A DNA stretch of 34,660 nucleotides from JBEOJY01 sp040275305 (GCA_040275305.1 JBEOJY010000042.1:1-34660); one strand, 5' to 3'. Numbered from the stretch's first letter, positions 1-8,849 are shown. Notes: generated by a model not told the origin, from the letters alone. Made by a program: numbers and translations.

Positions 1-173
1 CAGCCCCCTGCAAAACCTTCCTTTTGCCCAATAAGAACAGAGTTGATCGCGGGGGTTGCGATGACGATGCTTGTGGAAAACACGGAAGTTATTGGGAACG
101 ACTACAGATGATAAGAGGGGGACCCTCTCAACCTATGGATGTGAGCGTTGTTTCTATCCTACTGAGGATTCAG

Positions 174-232
174 GTTTTTTGCGCCTGCGAAGCCGCGTTG
201 CCAAAAAACAAAAGAAACTTTTGACTTTTTGG
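174..232 (+). promoter_or_regulatory. Hairpin-rich leader upstream of the NadM-like pair
   Basis: Two mutually exclusive stem-loops can be drawn here. Stem A pairs GTTTTTTG (174-181) with CAAAAAAC (202-209). Stem B pairs 201-214 with 218-232: CAAAAG-AAA-CTTTTG forms the inner stem and CCAAAAA/TTTTTGG the outer one, separated by a small internal loop. Both use bases 202-209, so they cannot form together. That is the geometry of an attenuator, but stem B could equally be a simple AT-rich terminator of something upstream. No known riboswitch class is recognised. The remainder of 1-283 shows no convincing gene; a short GAGGG-GGA-CCCTC hairpin lies near 116-130. Confidence 0.3.
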
Positions 233-283
233 CAGCGCAGAGGGAGGGTTGTTTCCATTAATTTGCTAACGATTGAGGGACGC

Positions 284-1012
284 ATGTTGAATTCTGGTTT
301 TATTCCCTGCGATGGGGTGGATGCACTCGTTCAATCTACCGGGGATAAATGGAAAAATTCTGGCGTTACAACGTCCGTTATTATAGGGAGATTTTCGCCT
401 TTCCACGCAGGGCATGCCGCGTTTTTCGAGACGGTCATGGCGATGGGGCTTGATTTCCACGTCATCCTGAACGCCAACGTCAACACAGCGAACGGAAAGA
501 ACCCTTACAATGTTGGCCAGAAAATCGAGATGATACGGTTGGCTCTTCCCCGGATACCGGAAGAGCGGTTACATCCGCTTAAGTTTTATCTGGGCCTTGG
601 GGGCGTGGATGTCGGCGCCGATAAGGATCAGCTCGTTGCGAAGATCGAAGAAATCGCGCCTCATGACAAGGTCGTCATTTGCTATATTCGCAAGGAAGAC
701 GATATCAAGGATTTTTTGGTTCACGGCAAGATCCTACATGGCCACTATGTCGATATGCTGCCATTCCAAAAGCAAATTCTTGTGCCGCATGCAGAATATA
801 GCGAGTTGTGCGCGACGAGCGTTCGCGAGGGGACGGCTCCGGACAACGCGCTTCATCCCAAGGTCAAGATTTTTCTGGATTGGGAAAAAGCCAAGGCCGA
901 GCTGAATGGGCGCCGCCTTGGCGACGATTCGCGCGAAGACACAAAATTTATCGCGCGTCCTGACGGACTTCCGCTCGTTCAGTCCAAGATCAGGTCCTAT
1001 GATTTTGGATGA
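284..1012 (+). CDS. NadM-like nucleotidyltransferase (probable NMN adenylyltransferase family)
   Basis: A 242-residue protein of the HxGH nucleotidyltransferase superfamily, the fold used by NMN adenylyltransferases that join NMN and ATP to make NAD. The N-terminal signature GRFSPFHAGH lies at residues 35-44 with both catalytic histidines intact. NPYN followed by EMIRLALP matches the NPF/ERxxMI block of archaeal-type NadM. The C-terminal CATSVREG (about 176-183) matches the ISSTxxR phosphate-binding motif. No Nudix domain is attached, unlike the bifunctional bacterial NadM-Nudix proteins. The frame is open upstream to 71, but the ATG at 284 is preferred because it follows GAGGGA at a short distance and because upstream residues look non-coding. 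The next gene, a diverged paralogue, starts about 22 bases downstream and is probably co-transcribed. The family is clear; the exact substrate (NMN, FMN, pantetheine phosphate or other) is inferred. Confidence 0.75.
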   Translation: MLNSGFIPCDGVDALVQSTGDKWKNSGVTTSVIIGRFSPFHAGHAAFFETVMAMGLDFHVILNANVNTANGKNPYNVGQKIEMIRLALPRIPEERLHPLKFYLGLGGVDVGADKDQLVAKIEEIAPHDKVVICYIRKEDDIKDFLVHGKILHGHYVDMLPFQKQILVPHAEYSELCATSVREGTAPDNALHPKVKIFLDWEKAKAELNGRRLGDDSREDTKFIARPDGLPLVQSKIRSYDFG

Positions 1013-1034
1013 TCTCAATGGCGCGGGAAACAGC

Positions 1035-1685
1035 ATGATGAATCCATCATTTGACAAATGCGCTCGCCCCAAGGAGCGCGATATCGGGATTTTATTTGGA
1101 CGGTTTCAGCCTTTGAGCCACGGGCAGGTTGAGCTTATTCGCGCGATTGAAAAAGTTTATGGCGTTGCGCCGCATGTCGTCATGAACGAAAAAGAAGATA
1201 TCGCCAACGAAAGGAATCCCTACAATCGCGCGGAGCGCCGCGAAATGTTTCGTCTTGCTTTGCCGGATTATGGCGAAGATCTGTTGCGCTTCACGACAGT
1301 TTATCTTGATCGCGGTGGAGACGTCGCGGACGGCGTTCGCGCGCTTTCCTCCGTTTTTTCGGGGATTGCAGCGCCTGAGAGAATAACCATATTCTATGTC
1401 AACAAGGCTGAAGACGTGAAGACATATCGCGTTGACGGTCGAGACTATCCGGGGCTGCATTACACGGACTTGTTTCTGCCGCCCTTCGGCGGGTTCGCTA
1501 AGCAAGAGATTTCGCCAAAAGACATCGCGGCGCTTCCCCAAGAGCTTACGGCAAGTTTGCGAGCGTATGTTGAAGGATTACGTCCCAATATTTCTGCGAC
1601 GCCGTTGGGGGAGGTCGCGATGTCAGCCCGGCGGCGCGGCGCCGGGCCGCCGGGGGCTAACGGGCCGACGGGATTAATCTTCTGA
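1035..1685 (+). CDS. Diverged NadM-like paralogue with degraded catalytic motif
   Basis: A 216-residue protein that aligns along its length with the preceding gene: GRFQP, NPYN followed by EMFRLALP, a K-x-EDVK block and a HYTDLFLPPF block. The nucleotide-binding signature reads GRFQPLSHGQ (residues 22-31), so the two catalytic histidines of HxGH are replaced by Ser28 and Gln31. The C-terminal ISSTxxR motif is reduced to QEISPKDIA. It may be a pseudoenzyme, a regulatory partner, or an enzyme with altered chemistry. The ATG at 1035 is chosen because an ATG pair there follows GGGAAA; ATG 999 is possible and would overlap the upstream gene. The last ~20 residues are Arg/Gly/Pro-rich, are encoded by a GC-rich palindrome and overlap the convergent neighbour, so they may be read-through rather than conserved protein. 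Confidence 0.65.
   Translation: MMNPSFDKCARPKERDIGILFGRFQPLSHGQVELIRAIEKVYGVAPHVVMNEKEDIANERNPYNRAERREMFRLALPDYGEDLLRFTTVYLDRGGDVADGVRALSSVFSGIAAPERITIFYVNKAEDVKTYRVDGRDYPGLHYTDLFLPPFGGFAKQEISPKDIAALPQELTASLRAYVEGLRPNISATPLGEVAMSARRRGAGPPGANGPTGLIF
1627..1654. terminator. GC-rich palindrome between convergent genes
   Basis: CCCGGCGG (1627-1634) pairs with CCGCCGGG (1647-1654) around a 12-base loop that is itself GC-rich. It lies in the tail-to-tail overlap of the NadM-like paralogue and the 2H-family gene. It could act as a bidirectional transcription stop or pause, but no U-tract follows on either strand, so an intrinsic terminator is only a guess. Confidence 0.3.
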
Positions 1686-2199
1686 CCAAGACTCCGCTTT
1701 CCGTGGAGAGGCCAACATCCGGGCGGAATCGCAGCGGCAATCCGAAAGGAAAGGATTCGATCATCGGAAGCGCAGAGGGTTCTTCAGAGAGGCGCGTTAC
1801 GGTGATGTGCGGCGAGTAGGTTTCAACCTTTGTCAGCGGTTCAGCGTCGTTTTGCGCAAGGCATGCGACTGTATCCCTTTGGCGCGATAGTAGCTCCGGC
1901 GTTTTTTCTATTCCGACAACAACGATGAATTTTCCTGCGTTGGCGGGCGGCGTTCCCGGACGCGCGTAGAGTTTGGTCGTCGTCAGAACAATCGGCGTTT
2001 TGTCGCTTAAATTTTCAAAAGCGTTTAGCGCCGCTTCGTCGTGTTTCGCTCGGAATTGGCATAAGGTGATGTGGGGCAGCCCTTTTGGGCCAAGAAGGTA
2101 ATCGTCGTGGGTCGCTCCAAAGCGTTCCTGCGAATAGCGCGTGAGCCGTTCGCTGATGGTGGGATCGTCGGGCAGCAGGGCGATGTTGTAGCGCGGCAT
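1657..2199 (-). CDS. 2H phosphoesterase / 2'-5' RNA ligase-like protein
   Basis: A 180-residue protein with the two H-x-T motifs that define the 2H phosphoesterase superfamily: HITL at about residues 43-46 and HITV at about 129-132. Members include bacterial ThpR-type 2'-5' RNA ligases and cyclic phosphodiesterases acting on RNA 2',3'-cyclic phosphate ends. Length and spacing of the two motifs fit a single-domain member. It starts 2 bases beyond the carB stop codon, and its likely ribosome binding site (AAGGAG) lies inside the end of carB, so translation is probably coupled. It is the last gene of the carA operon and its 3' end overlaps the convergent NadM-like paralogue by 29 bases. Superfamily membership is well supported; substrate and any link to pyrimidine synthesis are unknown. 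Confidence 0.75.
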   Translation of the reverse strand: MPRYNIALLPDDPTISERLTRYSQERFGATHDDYLLGPKGLPHITLCQFRAKHDEAALNAFENLSDKTPIVLTTTKLYARPGTPPANAGKFIVVVGIEKTPELLSRQRDTVACLAQNDAEPLTKVETYSPHITVTRLSEEPSALPMIESFPFGLPLRFRPDVGLSTESGVLVRRLIPSAR

Positions 2200-2201
2200 T
2201 A

Positions 2202-5200
2202 TTATCGTTTCTCCTTCAAATACGTTTGCAGCGGCGCGACGTCGAGCGGGCCGGATTGGAGGGCCGCGATGGCTTCGAGGGTGGCGCGGGCCCCCGCGAT
2301 GGTGGTGAACATGGGGATGCCGCGCGTGACGGCGGTGCGGCGGATGCTGGCGGTGTCGATGAGTTTCAGCTGGCCTTCGGCCGTTGTGTTGACGACCATT
2401 CGCACCTGCCCATCGATCATGGCGTCCACGACGTGCGGCGAGCCTTCGTGCACCTTGTTCACGCGCTTGACGGGGACTCCGGCGTATTTAAGGGCTGCGG
2501 CGGTTCCCGATGTGGCGATGATGGAGAAACCAAGATCGACAAGCTGTCTGGCGAGCAAAATGACGGCGGTTTTATCATTGTCGCGCACCGAGACGAAGCA
2601 GGTTCCTTCCATAGGCAGCGATACCCCCGCCCCCATTTGCGCTTTGGCGAAGGCGCGGGCGAAATCGCGGTCGATGCCCATGACTTCTCCGGTTGAGCGC
2701 ATTTCGGGACCAAGCACGATTTGCGCTCCGGGGAAGCGGGCGAAGGGCAGGACGACTTCCTTGACCGCGATATGGCCTTGTTTGAGGTATTGCAGGTTAA
2801 ACGAGGAAAGCGGTTCTCCGGCCATGATCCGCGCGGCGATTTTCGCGATGGGGATTCCGGTGGCTTTGGCGACGAAGGGGACGGTGCGGCTGGCGCGCGG
2901 GTTGACTTCGAGGATGTAGACCACGTCATTCTGGATCGCGAATTGCACGTTCATCAGGCCGACGACCCCGATGGCGCGGGCGAGCGCCTTAGACTGGCGT
3001 TCGATTTCTTTCACAAGCGCAGGGCTTAGGGAATGCGGGGGCAGCGAACAGGAACTGTCGCCAGAATGGATTCCCGCTTCTTCGGTGTGTTCCATGACGC
3101 CAGCGACAAAGGCGGAATCCTTGTCGGCCACCACATCCACATCGACTTCTACGGCGTCGTTCAGGTAACGGTCGATCAGGACGGGGTTGTTGCCGGAGAC
3201 GTAGACGGCTTTTTCCGTATAGCGGCGCAGGGTGGTTTCGTCATAGACGATTTCCATCGCGCGTCCGCCCAGCACGTAGGAAGGGCGCACGATGACGGGG
3301 TAGCCGATATTTTCCGCGACGGTTACGGCTTCGTCGATGCTGCGGGCGAGGCCGTTGGCTGGCTGCTTGAGTTTCAGTTCGTGAAGCAGGACCTGAAACC
3401 TTTCGCGGTCTTCGGCTAGATCGATGGCGTCGGGCGATGTGCCGAGGATCGGGATTCCGGCTTCCTGAAGCGCGTTGGCGAGCCGCAGCGGGGTCTGTCC
3501 ACCGAATTGCACAATCACGCCCAATAACTCGCCTGCGCTTTGCTCCTTACGGATGATCTCGATTACGTCTTCGGCGGTCAGAGGCTCGAAATAGAGGCGG
3601 TCGGAGGTGTCGTAGTCGGTCGAGACGGTTTCAGGGTTGCAGTTCACCATGATCGTTTCGATGCCTGTTTCCCGTAGCGCCATGACGGCGTGGACGCAGC
3701 AATAGTCGAACTCGATGCCTTGGCCGATGCGGTTAGGTCCTCCACCGAGAATGATGGCTTTTTTGCGCGTGGAGGGCGCGGCTTCGCATTCAGGCGCCGC
3801 GCCGCCGTTGGGATATTCGTATGTCGAATAGAGATAAGGTGTGCGGGAAGCGAATTCGGCGGCGCAGGTGTCGATGCGCTTGAAGACGGGGACGACGCCG
3901 AGCTTTCGGCGATTTGCGGCGATTTCGGATTCTTTCTTGCCGGATAGTTGGGCCAGCCTCACGTCGCTGAAGCCCATGCTTTTGAGGCTGCGCCAGTCCG
4001 TCGCATTTTGGGGCAGGCCGTTTTCCTTGATGGCGCGTTCTTTTTCCACAATTTCGGCGATTTGTTCGATGAACCAAGGGTCGTATTTGCAGATGGCGTG
4101 GATTTCTTGAGGTTGCAGGCCATGGCGCAGGGCTTCGGCGATGACGAGGATTCTGTCCGGCGTGGGCTTTGCGAGCGCGGCGCGGAGGTCGTCGGCGTTC
4201 GCGGTTTTCAGCGAGCGCATTTCGTTGAAGCCGGATAGGCCGATTTCAAGTCCACGCAGCGCTTTTTGCAGGGATTCCTGAAACGTGCGGCCTATGGCCA
4301 TGACTTCGCCGACCGATTTCATGGCGGTCGTCAGGAGCGGCTCTGCGCCGGGGAATTTTTCGAAGGCGAAGCGCGGGATTTTGGTGACGACGTAATCAAT
4401 TGTCGGTTCGAACGAGGCGGGCGTATCGCCGGTGATGTCGTTTTTCAGTTCATCGAGCGTGTAGCCGACGGCGAGTTTCGCCGCGATTTTGGCGATGGGA
4501 AAGCCGGTAGCTTTGCTCGCGAGCGCCGAGGAGCGGCTGACGCGCGGGTTCATCTCGATCACGACCATTCGGCCATCGTCAGGGTTGATCGCGAATTGCA
4601 CGTTCGAGCCGCCTGTATCCACGCCGATTTCGCGCAAGACCGCTAGCGAGGCGTTGCGCATGATCTGGTATTCCTTGTCCGTTAGCGTCAGCGCGGGAGC
4701 CACGGTGATGCTGTCGCCCGTGTGGATGCCCATCGGATCGACGTTTTCGATTGAGCAGACGATGATGCCGTTGTCGGCGCGGTCGCGCACGACTTCCATT
4801 TCGTATTCTTTCCAGCCAAGGACGGATTCCTCGACGAGAACTTCATGCACGGGGCTGGCGGCAAGGCCGCTCAGCGCGATTTCCGTGAATTGTTCGTGAT
4901 TGTAGGCGATGCCGCCTCCGGTGCCGCCCAAGGTGAAGCTGGGGCGGATGATTGCGGGAAGGCCAATATGTCGCAGGGCTTCCAGCGCTTCGTCATGCGA
5001 GCGCACGACGCGGCTTTTTGGGCATGACAGACCGATTTTTTCCATCGCATCGCGGAACATGAGGCGGTCTTCGGCCTTTTCGATGGCCTCTCGCTTGGCG
5101 CCGATAAGTTCGATGCCAAGCCGCTCCAGCGTCCCGTCTTTGGCCAGCGCCATCGCTGTGTTGAGGGCGGTTTGGCCTCCCATGGTGGGGAGTAGGGCGT

Positions 5201-5450
5201 CGGGTTTTTCGCGTTCCAGCACGCGCGTTACCATTTCCGGCGTGATGGGTTCGATATAGGTCGCGTCGGCCAGATCCGGATCGGTCATGATCGTCGCTGG
5301 ATTGGAGTTGACGAGGATGACGCGATAGCCTTCCTGTCGCAGCGCCTTGCAGGCCTGAACGCCGGAGTAGTCGAATTCGCAGGCCTGTCCGATCACAATG
5401 GGACCGGCGCCCACGATGCAGATGGAGGAAATGTCAGCGCGTTTTGGCAT
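2202..5450 (-). CDS. carB: Carbamoyl-phosphate synthase large subunit
   Basis: At 1082 residues this is full length for CarB, which makes carbamoyl phosphate from bicarbonate, two ATP and ammonia passed from CarA, feeding arginine and pyrimidine synthesis. The duplicated architecture is visible. The first half opens with IVGAGPIVIGQACEFDYSG and the second with a matching ILGGGPNRIGQGIEFDY block. Each half has an ATP-grasp domain (LGGTGGGIAYN and LGGRAMEIVYD loops, EMNPRVSRSSALASKATG and EVNPRASRTVPFVAKATG metal-binding blocks). The C-terminal region (about 940-1082) is an MGS-like allosteric domain, with TSGTAAALKYAGVPVKRVNKV. The start overlaps the end of the upstream spermidine-synthase-like gene by 17 bases, and the downstream 2H gene follows after 2 bases, so this is the middle of a tightly packed operon. 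Confidence 0.98.
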   Translation of the reverse strand: MPKRADISSICIVGAGPIVIGQACEFDYSGVQACKALRQEGYRVILVNSNPATIMTDPDLADATYIEPITPEMVTRVLEREKPDALLPTMGGQTALNTAMALAKDGTLERLGIELIGAKREAIEKAEDRLMFRDAMEKIGLSCPKSRVVRSHDEALEALRHIGLPAIIRPSFTLGGTGGGIAYNHEQFTEIALSGLAASPVHEVLVEESVLGWKEYEMEVVRDRADNGIIVCSIENVDPMGIHTGDSITVAPALTLTDKEYQIMRNASLAVLREIGVDTGGSNVQFAINPDDGRMVVIEMNPRVSRSSALASKATGFPIAKIAAKLAVGYTLDELKNDITGDTPASFEPTIDYVVTKIPRFAFEKFPGAEPLLTTAMKSVGEVMAIGRTFQESLQKALRGLEIGLSGFNEMRSLKTANADDLRAALAKPTPDRILVIAEALRHGLQPQEIHAICKYDPWFIEQIAEIVEKERAIKENGLPQNATDWRSLKSMGFSDVRLAQLSGKKESEIAANRRKLGVVPVFKRIDTCAAEFASRTPYLYSTYEYPNGGAAPECEAAPSTRKKAIILGGGPNRIGQGIEFDYCCVHAVMALRETGIETIMVNCNPETVSTDYDTSDRLYFEPLTAEDVIEIIRKEQSAGELLGVIVQFGGQTPLRLANALQEAGIPILGTSPDAIDLAEDRERFQVLLHELKLKQPANGLARSIDEAVTVAENIGYPVIVRPSYVLGGRAMEIVYDETTLRRYTEKAVYVSGNNPVLIDRYLNDAVEVDVDVVADKDSAFVAGVMEHTEEAGIHSGDSSCSLPPHSLSPALVKEIERQSKALARAIGVVGLMNVQFAIQNDVVYILEVNPRASRTVPFVAKATGIPIAKIAARIMAGEPLSSFNLQYLKQGHIAVKEVVLPFARFPGAQIVLGPEMRSTGEVMGIDRDFARAFAKAQMGAGVSLPMEGTCFVSVRDNDKTAVILLARQLVDLGFSIIATSGTAAALKYAGVPVKRVNKVHEGSPHVVDAMIDGQVRMVVNTTAEGQLKLIDTASIRRTAVTRGIPMFTTIAGARATLEAIAALQSGPLDVAPLQTYLKEKR

Positions 5451-7665
5451 GGCTCGTATCTTTCAAGAGTGAAAAGCTGTCGTTGAAATCGTCGGTCATC
5501 GGTTCGGTTCCGAGGGATGGCAAATCATTCCAGCCCATGTCGCGCAGCGCTGCGGCCATTTTTTCGTCGCGCGTCATCGCGATCCATGGCGTGGGCGTCC
5601 AATAAGATTGTTCCCATAAGCGTTCCGGCGGATCAAGGGCGGGCTGCCGCGACAGCGCTTTCGCGCCGAAGGCTGCGGCCATATCGCCCAGAGATTGGCG
5701 GAGGTCGTGGTGGGGGCTGAAGACGTGAAAGGCGATAACGCCTTTTGGCGTCAGGCGATCGAAATAAATTTGGAAGGCTTCGCGTGTCAACAGGTGCATC
5801 GGCAAAATAGTTCCGTTGAACACGTCGAAGATCAGCAGATCGTATTTCGCGTCGATGTCGTTTTGCAGCGCGAGCCGCGCATCGCCGATAAGAATTCTTG
5901 GGTAGGCGCAGCGGTCAAGAATATCGAACCATCTGGCCCCTAGTTTAAAGGTCGCGGGGTTGATGTCGATGGCCGTGAAATCCTTGCCTTTGGGGAAGGC
6001 GCATAAGAATGCTCCCGCTCCGAATCCAGAGATGCCGATGCTTTTTATATGGGGCAGGCGGGCTAAATTTCCTAAAATGCCGGTTTCGTTGTAATTGGCT
6101 GCGGGGGCCATACCAAATTCCGGGGCAATTTTCACGATGCTGTGCGGAACGGCGTCGCTATAAAGCGCACGATAGACCGAGCCGTCTTCGCCGAGTTGAT
6201 CGCGCACGCGCAGCACGCCGAAGAAGTTCCGCTCAATGGCCAAAGGAATGGGCTGTTCGGGGCAGAAGAAGGCAAGCGTCAGGCATAGCGCCGAAACGGC
6301 GGTAAGGCTGCGTCGGTCGCGCGTTGTCACTAGCAAGGCGAGGACGAGCGCGAGGAGCGCATATTCGACGCGCGCTCCGCTTACTAAGCGTTTCCAAGCA
6401 GGGAACAGAGTTGCCGCGCAGGCCAGAATCGCAGAGAACCAGAAGAGTTTTGCTTTCCAGAACGGCTTGCGGGGGGATGGCAGCGCCCAGCAGGCGAGCA
6501 GCAGCACCAAAACGAATTCTATAGGGACAGGGAATAGAACGGGGGCTAGAAAGGCGTTCAGAACGCCTCCCAGCGCGCCGCCTGCGGCCAGACAAAGATA
6601 GTATTCGGATAACCTCTCGGCATTCGGTCTGAGTCCGGCGAGCCTGTTATGGCATAATACGGCGGTGAGCCAGAACGCAATCAGGCCAAAAAGAGGCGCA
6701 CTTTGCGTAAGGCCGATGTTGTAGGGGGCAGCGATGGCGTTGACGACGACAAAAACGACGGCGAGGGGATGCAACCCGTTCAGGAATTTGGTCAAGATTC
6801 CGTCGCGACTTCTGGCGAAGGCGGTCACGAGCGTCAACAGATAGATCGCAAGCGGCAGGATACGGAAGTAGGGCGGGTAGATCGCGTCTTGCGTGATTTG
6901 TCCAGTGATGCCCATCATCAGACTTGAGGGCAGGAAAGCCAGAACGATCCATTCCGTGCGTTGCCGCCATGTTTCCTTGCGGAGGGGTTCGGCGGCGTTG
7001 GCGGACTTTTTAGGTTCAGGGCGGGGATCGCGGCGCTGATCGCGCAGCGCGATGGCGAGGCACAGGGCCGCGAGCGCCAGCGTCAGGGCATAGCCGAATT
7101 GCCAAAGCCGGGCTTGCTCTGAGAGGCCCATATGGCGCTCGAACCATAAAGGGTAGGACAGCAATCCCGCGAAACTGCCTAGGTTGCTGGCGGCGAAGAG
7201 AAGGTAGGGATTTTCCGCGTGGCGCGAAGAGCCTTGCTTGAAGAGTCTTTGTAGACCTGAGCTTAACGATGCGAGGGCTATGAAAGGGAGCGCGAGCGTC
7301 GCGCTTAAGGCCATCAGCACAGCAAACGCTTCCGATCCGTCGCCGGGCGAGATAACGCTTTTCGCTATGCGTGGCGGAAGAAAGGCGAGTCCTGTCGTGA
7401 GCAGCGCCAATGTCGCCGCGAAATGCGCCGTATGCGACAGGCGCGAGAGGGCGTGGGCAAGCGCGTAGCCCGCGAGCAAGGCTATCTGGAAAAAGGCAAG
7501 CGCGACCAACCAGCCGGAAGGAGCACCTCCGACGAAAGGCAAGAGCATTTTGCCGATCATCGGCTGGATGGAGAAGGACAAGGCTGCGGAACAAAAGAGC
7601 GTTCCCGCGCAGAGAAGCAAGCGACTATCCGGAAACTTGGTCTTTTTACGCGGGGAGGCCGTCAT
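5434..7665 (-). CDS. Membrane-anchored spermidine-synthase-like protein (fused transporter-like/Rossmann)
   Basis: A 743-residue two-part protein. Residues about 15-470 are strongly hydrophobic, with a dozen or so predicted membrane helices. Residues about 475-743 look like a spermidine synthase-type, SAM-binding Rossmann fold: ISGFGAGAF (545-553) is the glycine loop, AIDINP (565-570) the acidic ribose-binding strand end, and GDARLAL (594-600) and FDVFNGTILPMHLLT (613-627) follow in order. The architecture matches proteins annotated as fused MFS/spermidine synthase. The canonical SpeE catalytic motif DSTDP is not present; DVFNG occupies that place, so polyamine synthesis should not be assumed. 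The gene overlaps carA by 4 bases (ATGA) and carB by 17 bases, so it is embedded in the carbamoyl phosphate operon. Its role there is unknown. Confidence 0.8.
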   Translation of the reverse strand: MTASPRKKTKFPDSRLLLCAGTLFCSAALSFSIQPMIGKMLLPFVGGAPSGWLVALAFFQIALLAGYALAHALSRLSHTAHFAATLALLTTGLAFLPPRIAKSVISPGDGSEAFAVLMALSATLALPFIALASLSSGLQRLFKQGSSRHAENPYLLFAASNLGSFAGLLSYPLWFERHMGLSEQARLWQFGYALTLALAALCLAIALRDQRRDPRPEPKKSANAAEPLRKETWRQRTEWIVLAFLPSSLMMGITGQITQDAIYPPYFRILPLAIYLLTLVTAFARSRDGILTKFLNGLHPLAVVFVVVNAIAAPYNIGLTQSAPLFGLIAFWLTAVLCHNRLAGLRPNAERLSEYYLCLAAGGALGGVLNAFLAPVLFPVPIEFVLVLLLACWALPSPRKPFWKAKLFWFSAILACAATLFPAWKRLVSGARVEYALLALVLALLVTTRDRRSLTAVSALCLTLAFFCPEQPIPLAIERNFFGVLRVRDQLGEDGSVYRALYSDAVPHSIVKIAPEFGMAPAANYNETGILGNLARLPHIKSIGISGFGAGAFLCAFPKGKDFTAIDINPATFKLGARWFDILDRCAYPRILIGDARLALQNDIDAKYDLLIFDVFNGTILPMHLLTREAFQIYFDRLTPKGVIAFHVFSPHHDLRQSLGDMAAAFGAKALSRQPALDPPERLWEQSYWTPTPWIAMTRDEKMAAALRDMGWNDLPSLGTEPMTDDFNDSFSLLKDTSHAKTR

Positions 7666-8849
7666 GGCCCTGCCTTCCGGGCGCCATTCGAGGATTCCAT
7701 CATTTCGATGAACCGCCGAAAGAGGTAGTGGCTGTCATGCGGACCGGGCGACGCTTCGGGGTGGTATTGCACGGAGAAGGCTGGCTTGTTCTTTAGGCGC
7801 AAGCCTTCGTTCGATCCATCGAACAGGCTGACATGCGTGACTTCCGCCGTGGGCGGGAGCGTTTCCGTTATCACGCAAAAGCCGTGGTTTTGACTGGTGA
7901 TTTCCACGCGCCCTGTTTGCAAATCTTTGACCGGGTGGTTGGCTCCGCGATGGCCGCGCGGCATTTTGGTCGTGCGTCCACCTAGCGCGAGGCCCAGCAT
8001 CTGGTGGCCGAGGCAGATGCCGAACAGGGGAATGCCGCGATCAAGAACCGCTTGGATGACGGGAACGGAATAGACTCCCGTGGCGGCGGGATCGCCGGGT
8101 CCGTTGGAGAGGAAGACGCCGTCAGGGTTCAGCGCGAAAATGTCCTCGGCTTTGGTTTGCGCAGGCACGATCGTCACTCGGCATCCGGCTTGCGCGAGGC
8201 AGCGCAGGATGTTGCGTTTGGCGCCGTAGTCGATGGCGACGACGTGGAAGTTGGGCGTGGGCGGCGCGGCGCGCCAGAGGCCTTCTTTCCATTCATAAGG
8301 CGCTGCGCAAGCGACGTCGAGCGCGAGATCCATGCCGTCTAGACCGGGCCAGTCTTTGGCCGTTTTGCGTAGGGCTTCAAGGTCGAATTTTCCATCGGGC
8401 GCGTGCGCGATGACGCCGTTGGGCGCTCCGCCGTCGCGGATGCGGCGCGTGAGCGCGCGCGTGTCGATGCCGCTCAAGCCAATCAGATTGTTTTTTGTTA
8501 GCCAATCTTGCAAATGCTGCGTTGATCGCCAGTTTGACGGGCTTGTAATGTCGGCGCGGAGCACGAGGCCGCGCGCGGCGGGTTTGCTCGATTCGATGTC
8601 TTCAGCGTTGGTTCCGATATTGCCAATATGCGGGAAAGTGAAGGTGATAATTTGTCCAGCGTAGCTGGGGTCGGTCAGGATTTCCTGATACCCCGTCATG
8701 GAGGTGTTGAAACAGACCTCTCCGACAGCGTTTCCCGTCGCCCCCAATCCTTGGCCTTCAAAAACGGTTCCGTCAGCCAGCACGAGTAGGCCGGTGCAAG
8801 TTGTGGGCGCAGGCGCGCCCGCTCGTTGTCGTAACGAAGCTTTGTCCAT
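7662..8849 (-). CDS. carA: Carbamoyl-phosphate synthase small (glutaminase) subunit
   Basis: CarA hydrolyses glutamine and channels ammonia to CarB. With the start at 8849 the protein has 395 residues, usual for the family. The N-terminal CarA domain carries FEGQGLGATG, FNTSMTGYQEILTDPSY and SGIDTRALTRRIRDGG. The C-terminal class I glutamine amidotransferase domain has the nucleophile Cys279 in GICLGHQ and the His363/Glu365 pair in QYHPEASPGP, so the catalytic triad is complete. The frame is open to 8909 (20 more residues), but the ATG at 8849 is preferred because AAGGA sits just upstream and the extra residues do not resemble CarA. It heads the operon carA – spermidine-synthase-like – carB – 2H protein. 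The upstream region to 9108 separates it from a divergent gene and must hold its promoter. Confidence 0.97.
   Translation of the reverse strand: MDKASLRQRAGAPAPTTCTGLLVLADGTVFEGQGLGATGNAVGEVCFNTSMTGYQEILTDPSYAGQIITFTFPHIGNIGTNAEDIESSKPAARGLVLRADITSPSNWRSTQHLQDWLTKNNLIGLSGIDTRALTRRIRDGGAPNGVIAHAPDGKFDLEALRKTAKDWPGLDGMDLALDVACAAPYEWKEGLWRAAPPTPNFHVVAIDYGAKRNILRCLAQAGCRVTIVPAQTKAEDIFALNPDGVFLSNGPGDPAATGVYSVPVIQAVLDRGIPLFGICLGHQMLGLALGGRTTKMPRGHRGANHPVKDLQTGRVEITSQNHGFCVITETLPPTAEVTHVSLFDGSNEGLRLKNKPAFSVQYHPEASPGPHDSHYLFRRFIEMMESSNGARKAGP

Noticed and set aside
24..283. Upstream extension of the first NadM-like frame and a 66-codon overlapping frame
   Set aside because: No conserved residues precede the ATG at 284, and the region folds into hairpins expected of a leader.
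2071..2919. Plus-strand open frame of 282 codons opposite carB and the 2H gene
   Set aside because: It covers two conserved genes on the other strand, with Ser/Arg-rich low-information sequence; a shadow frame.
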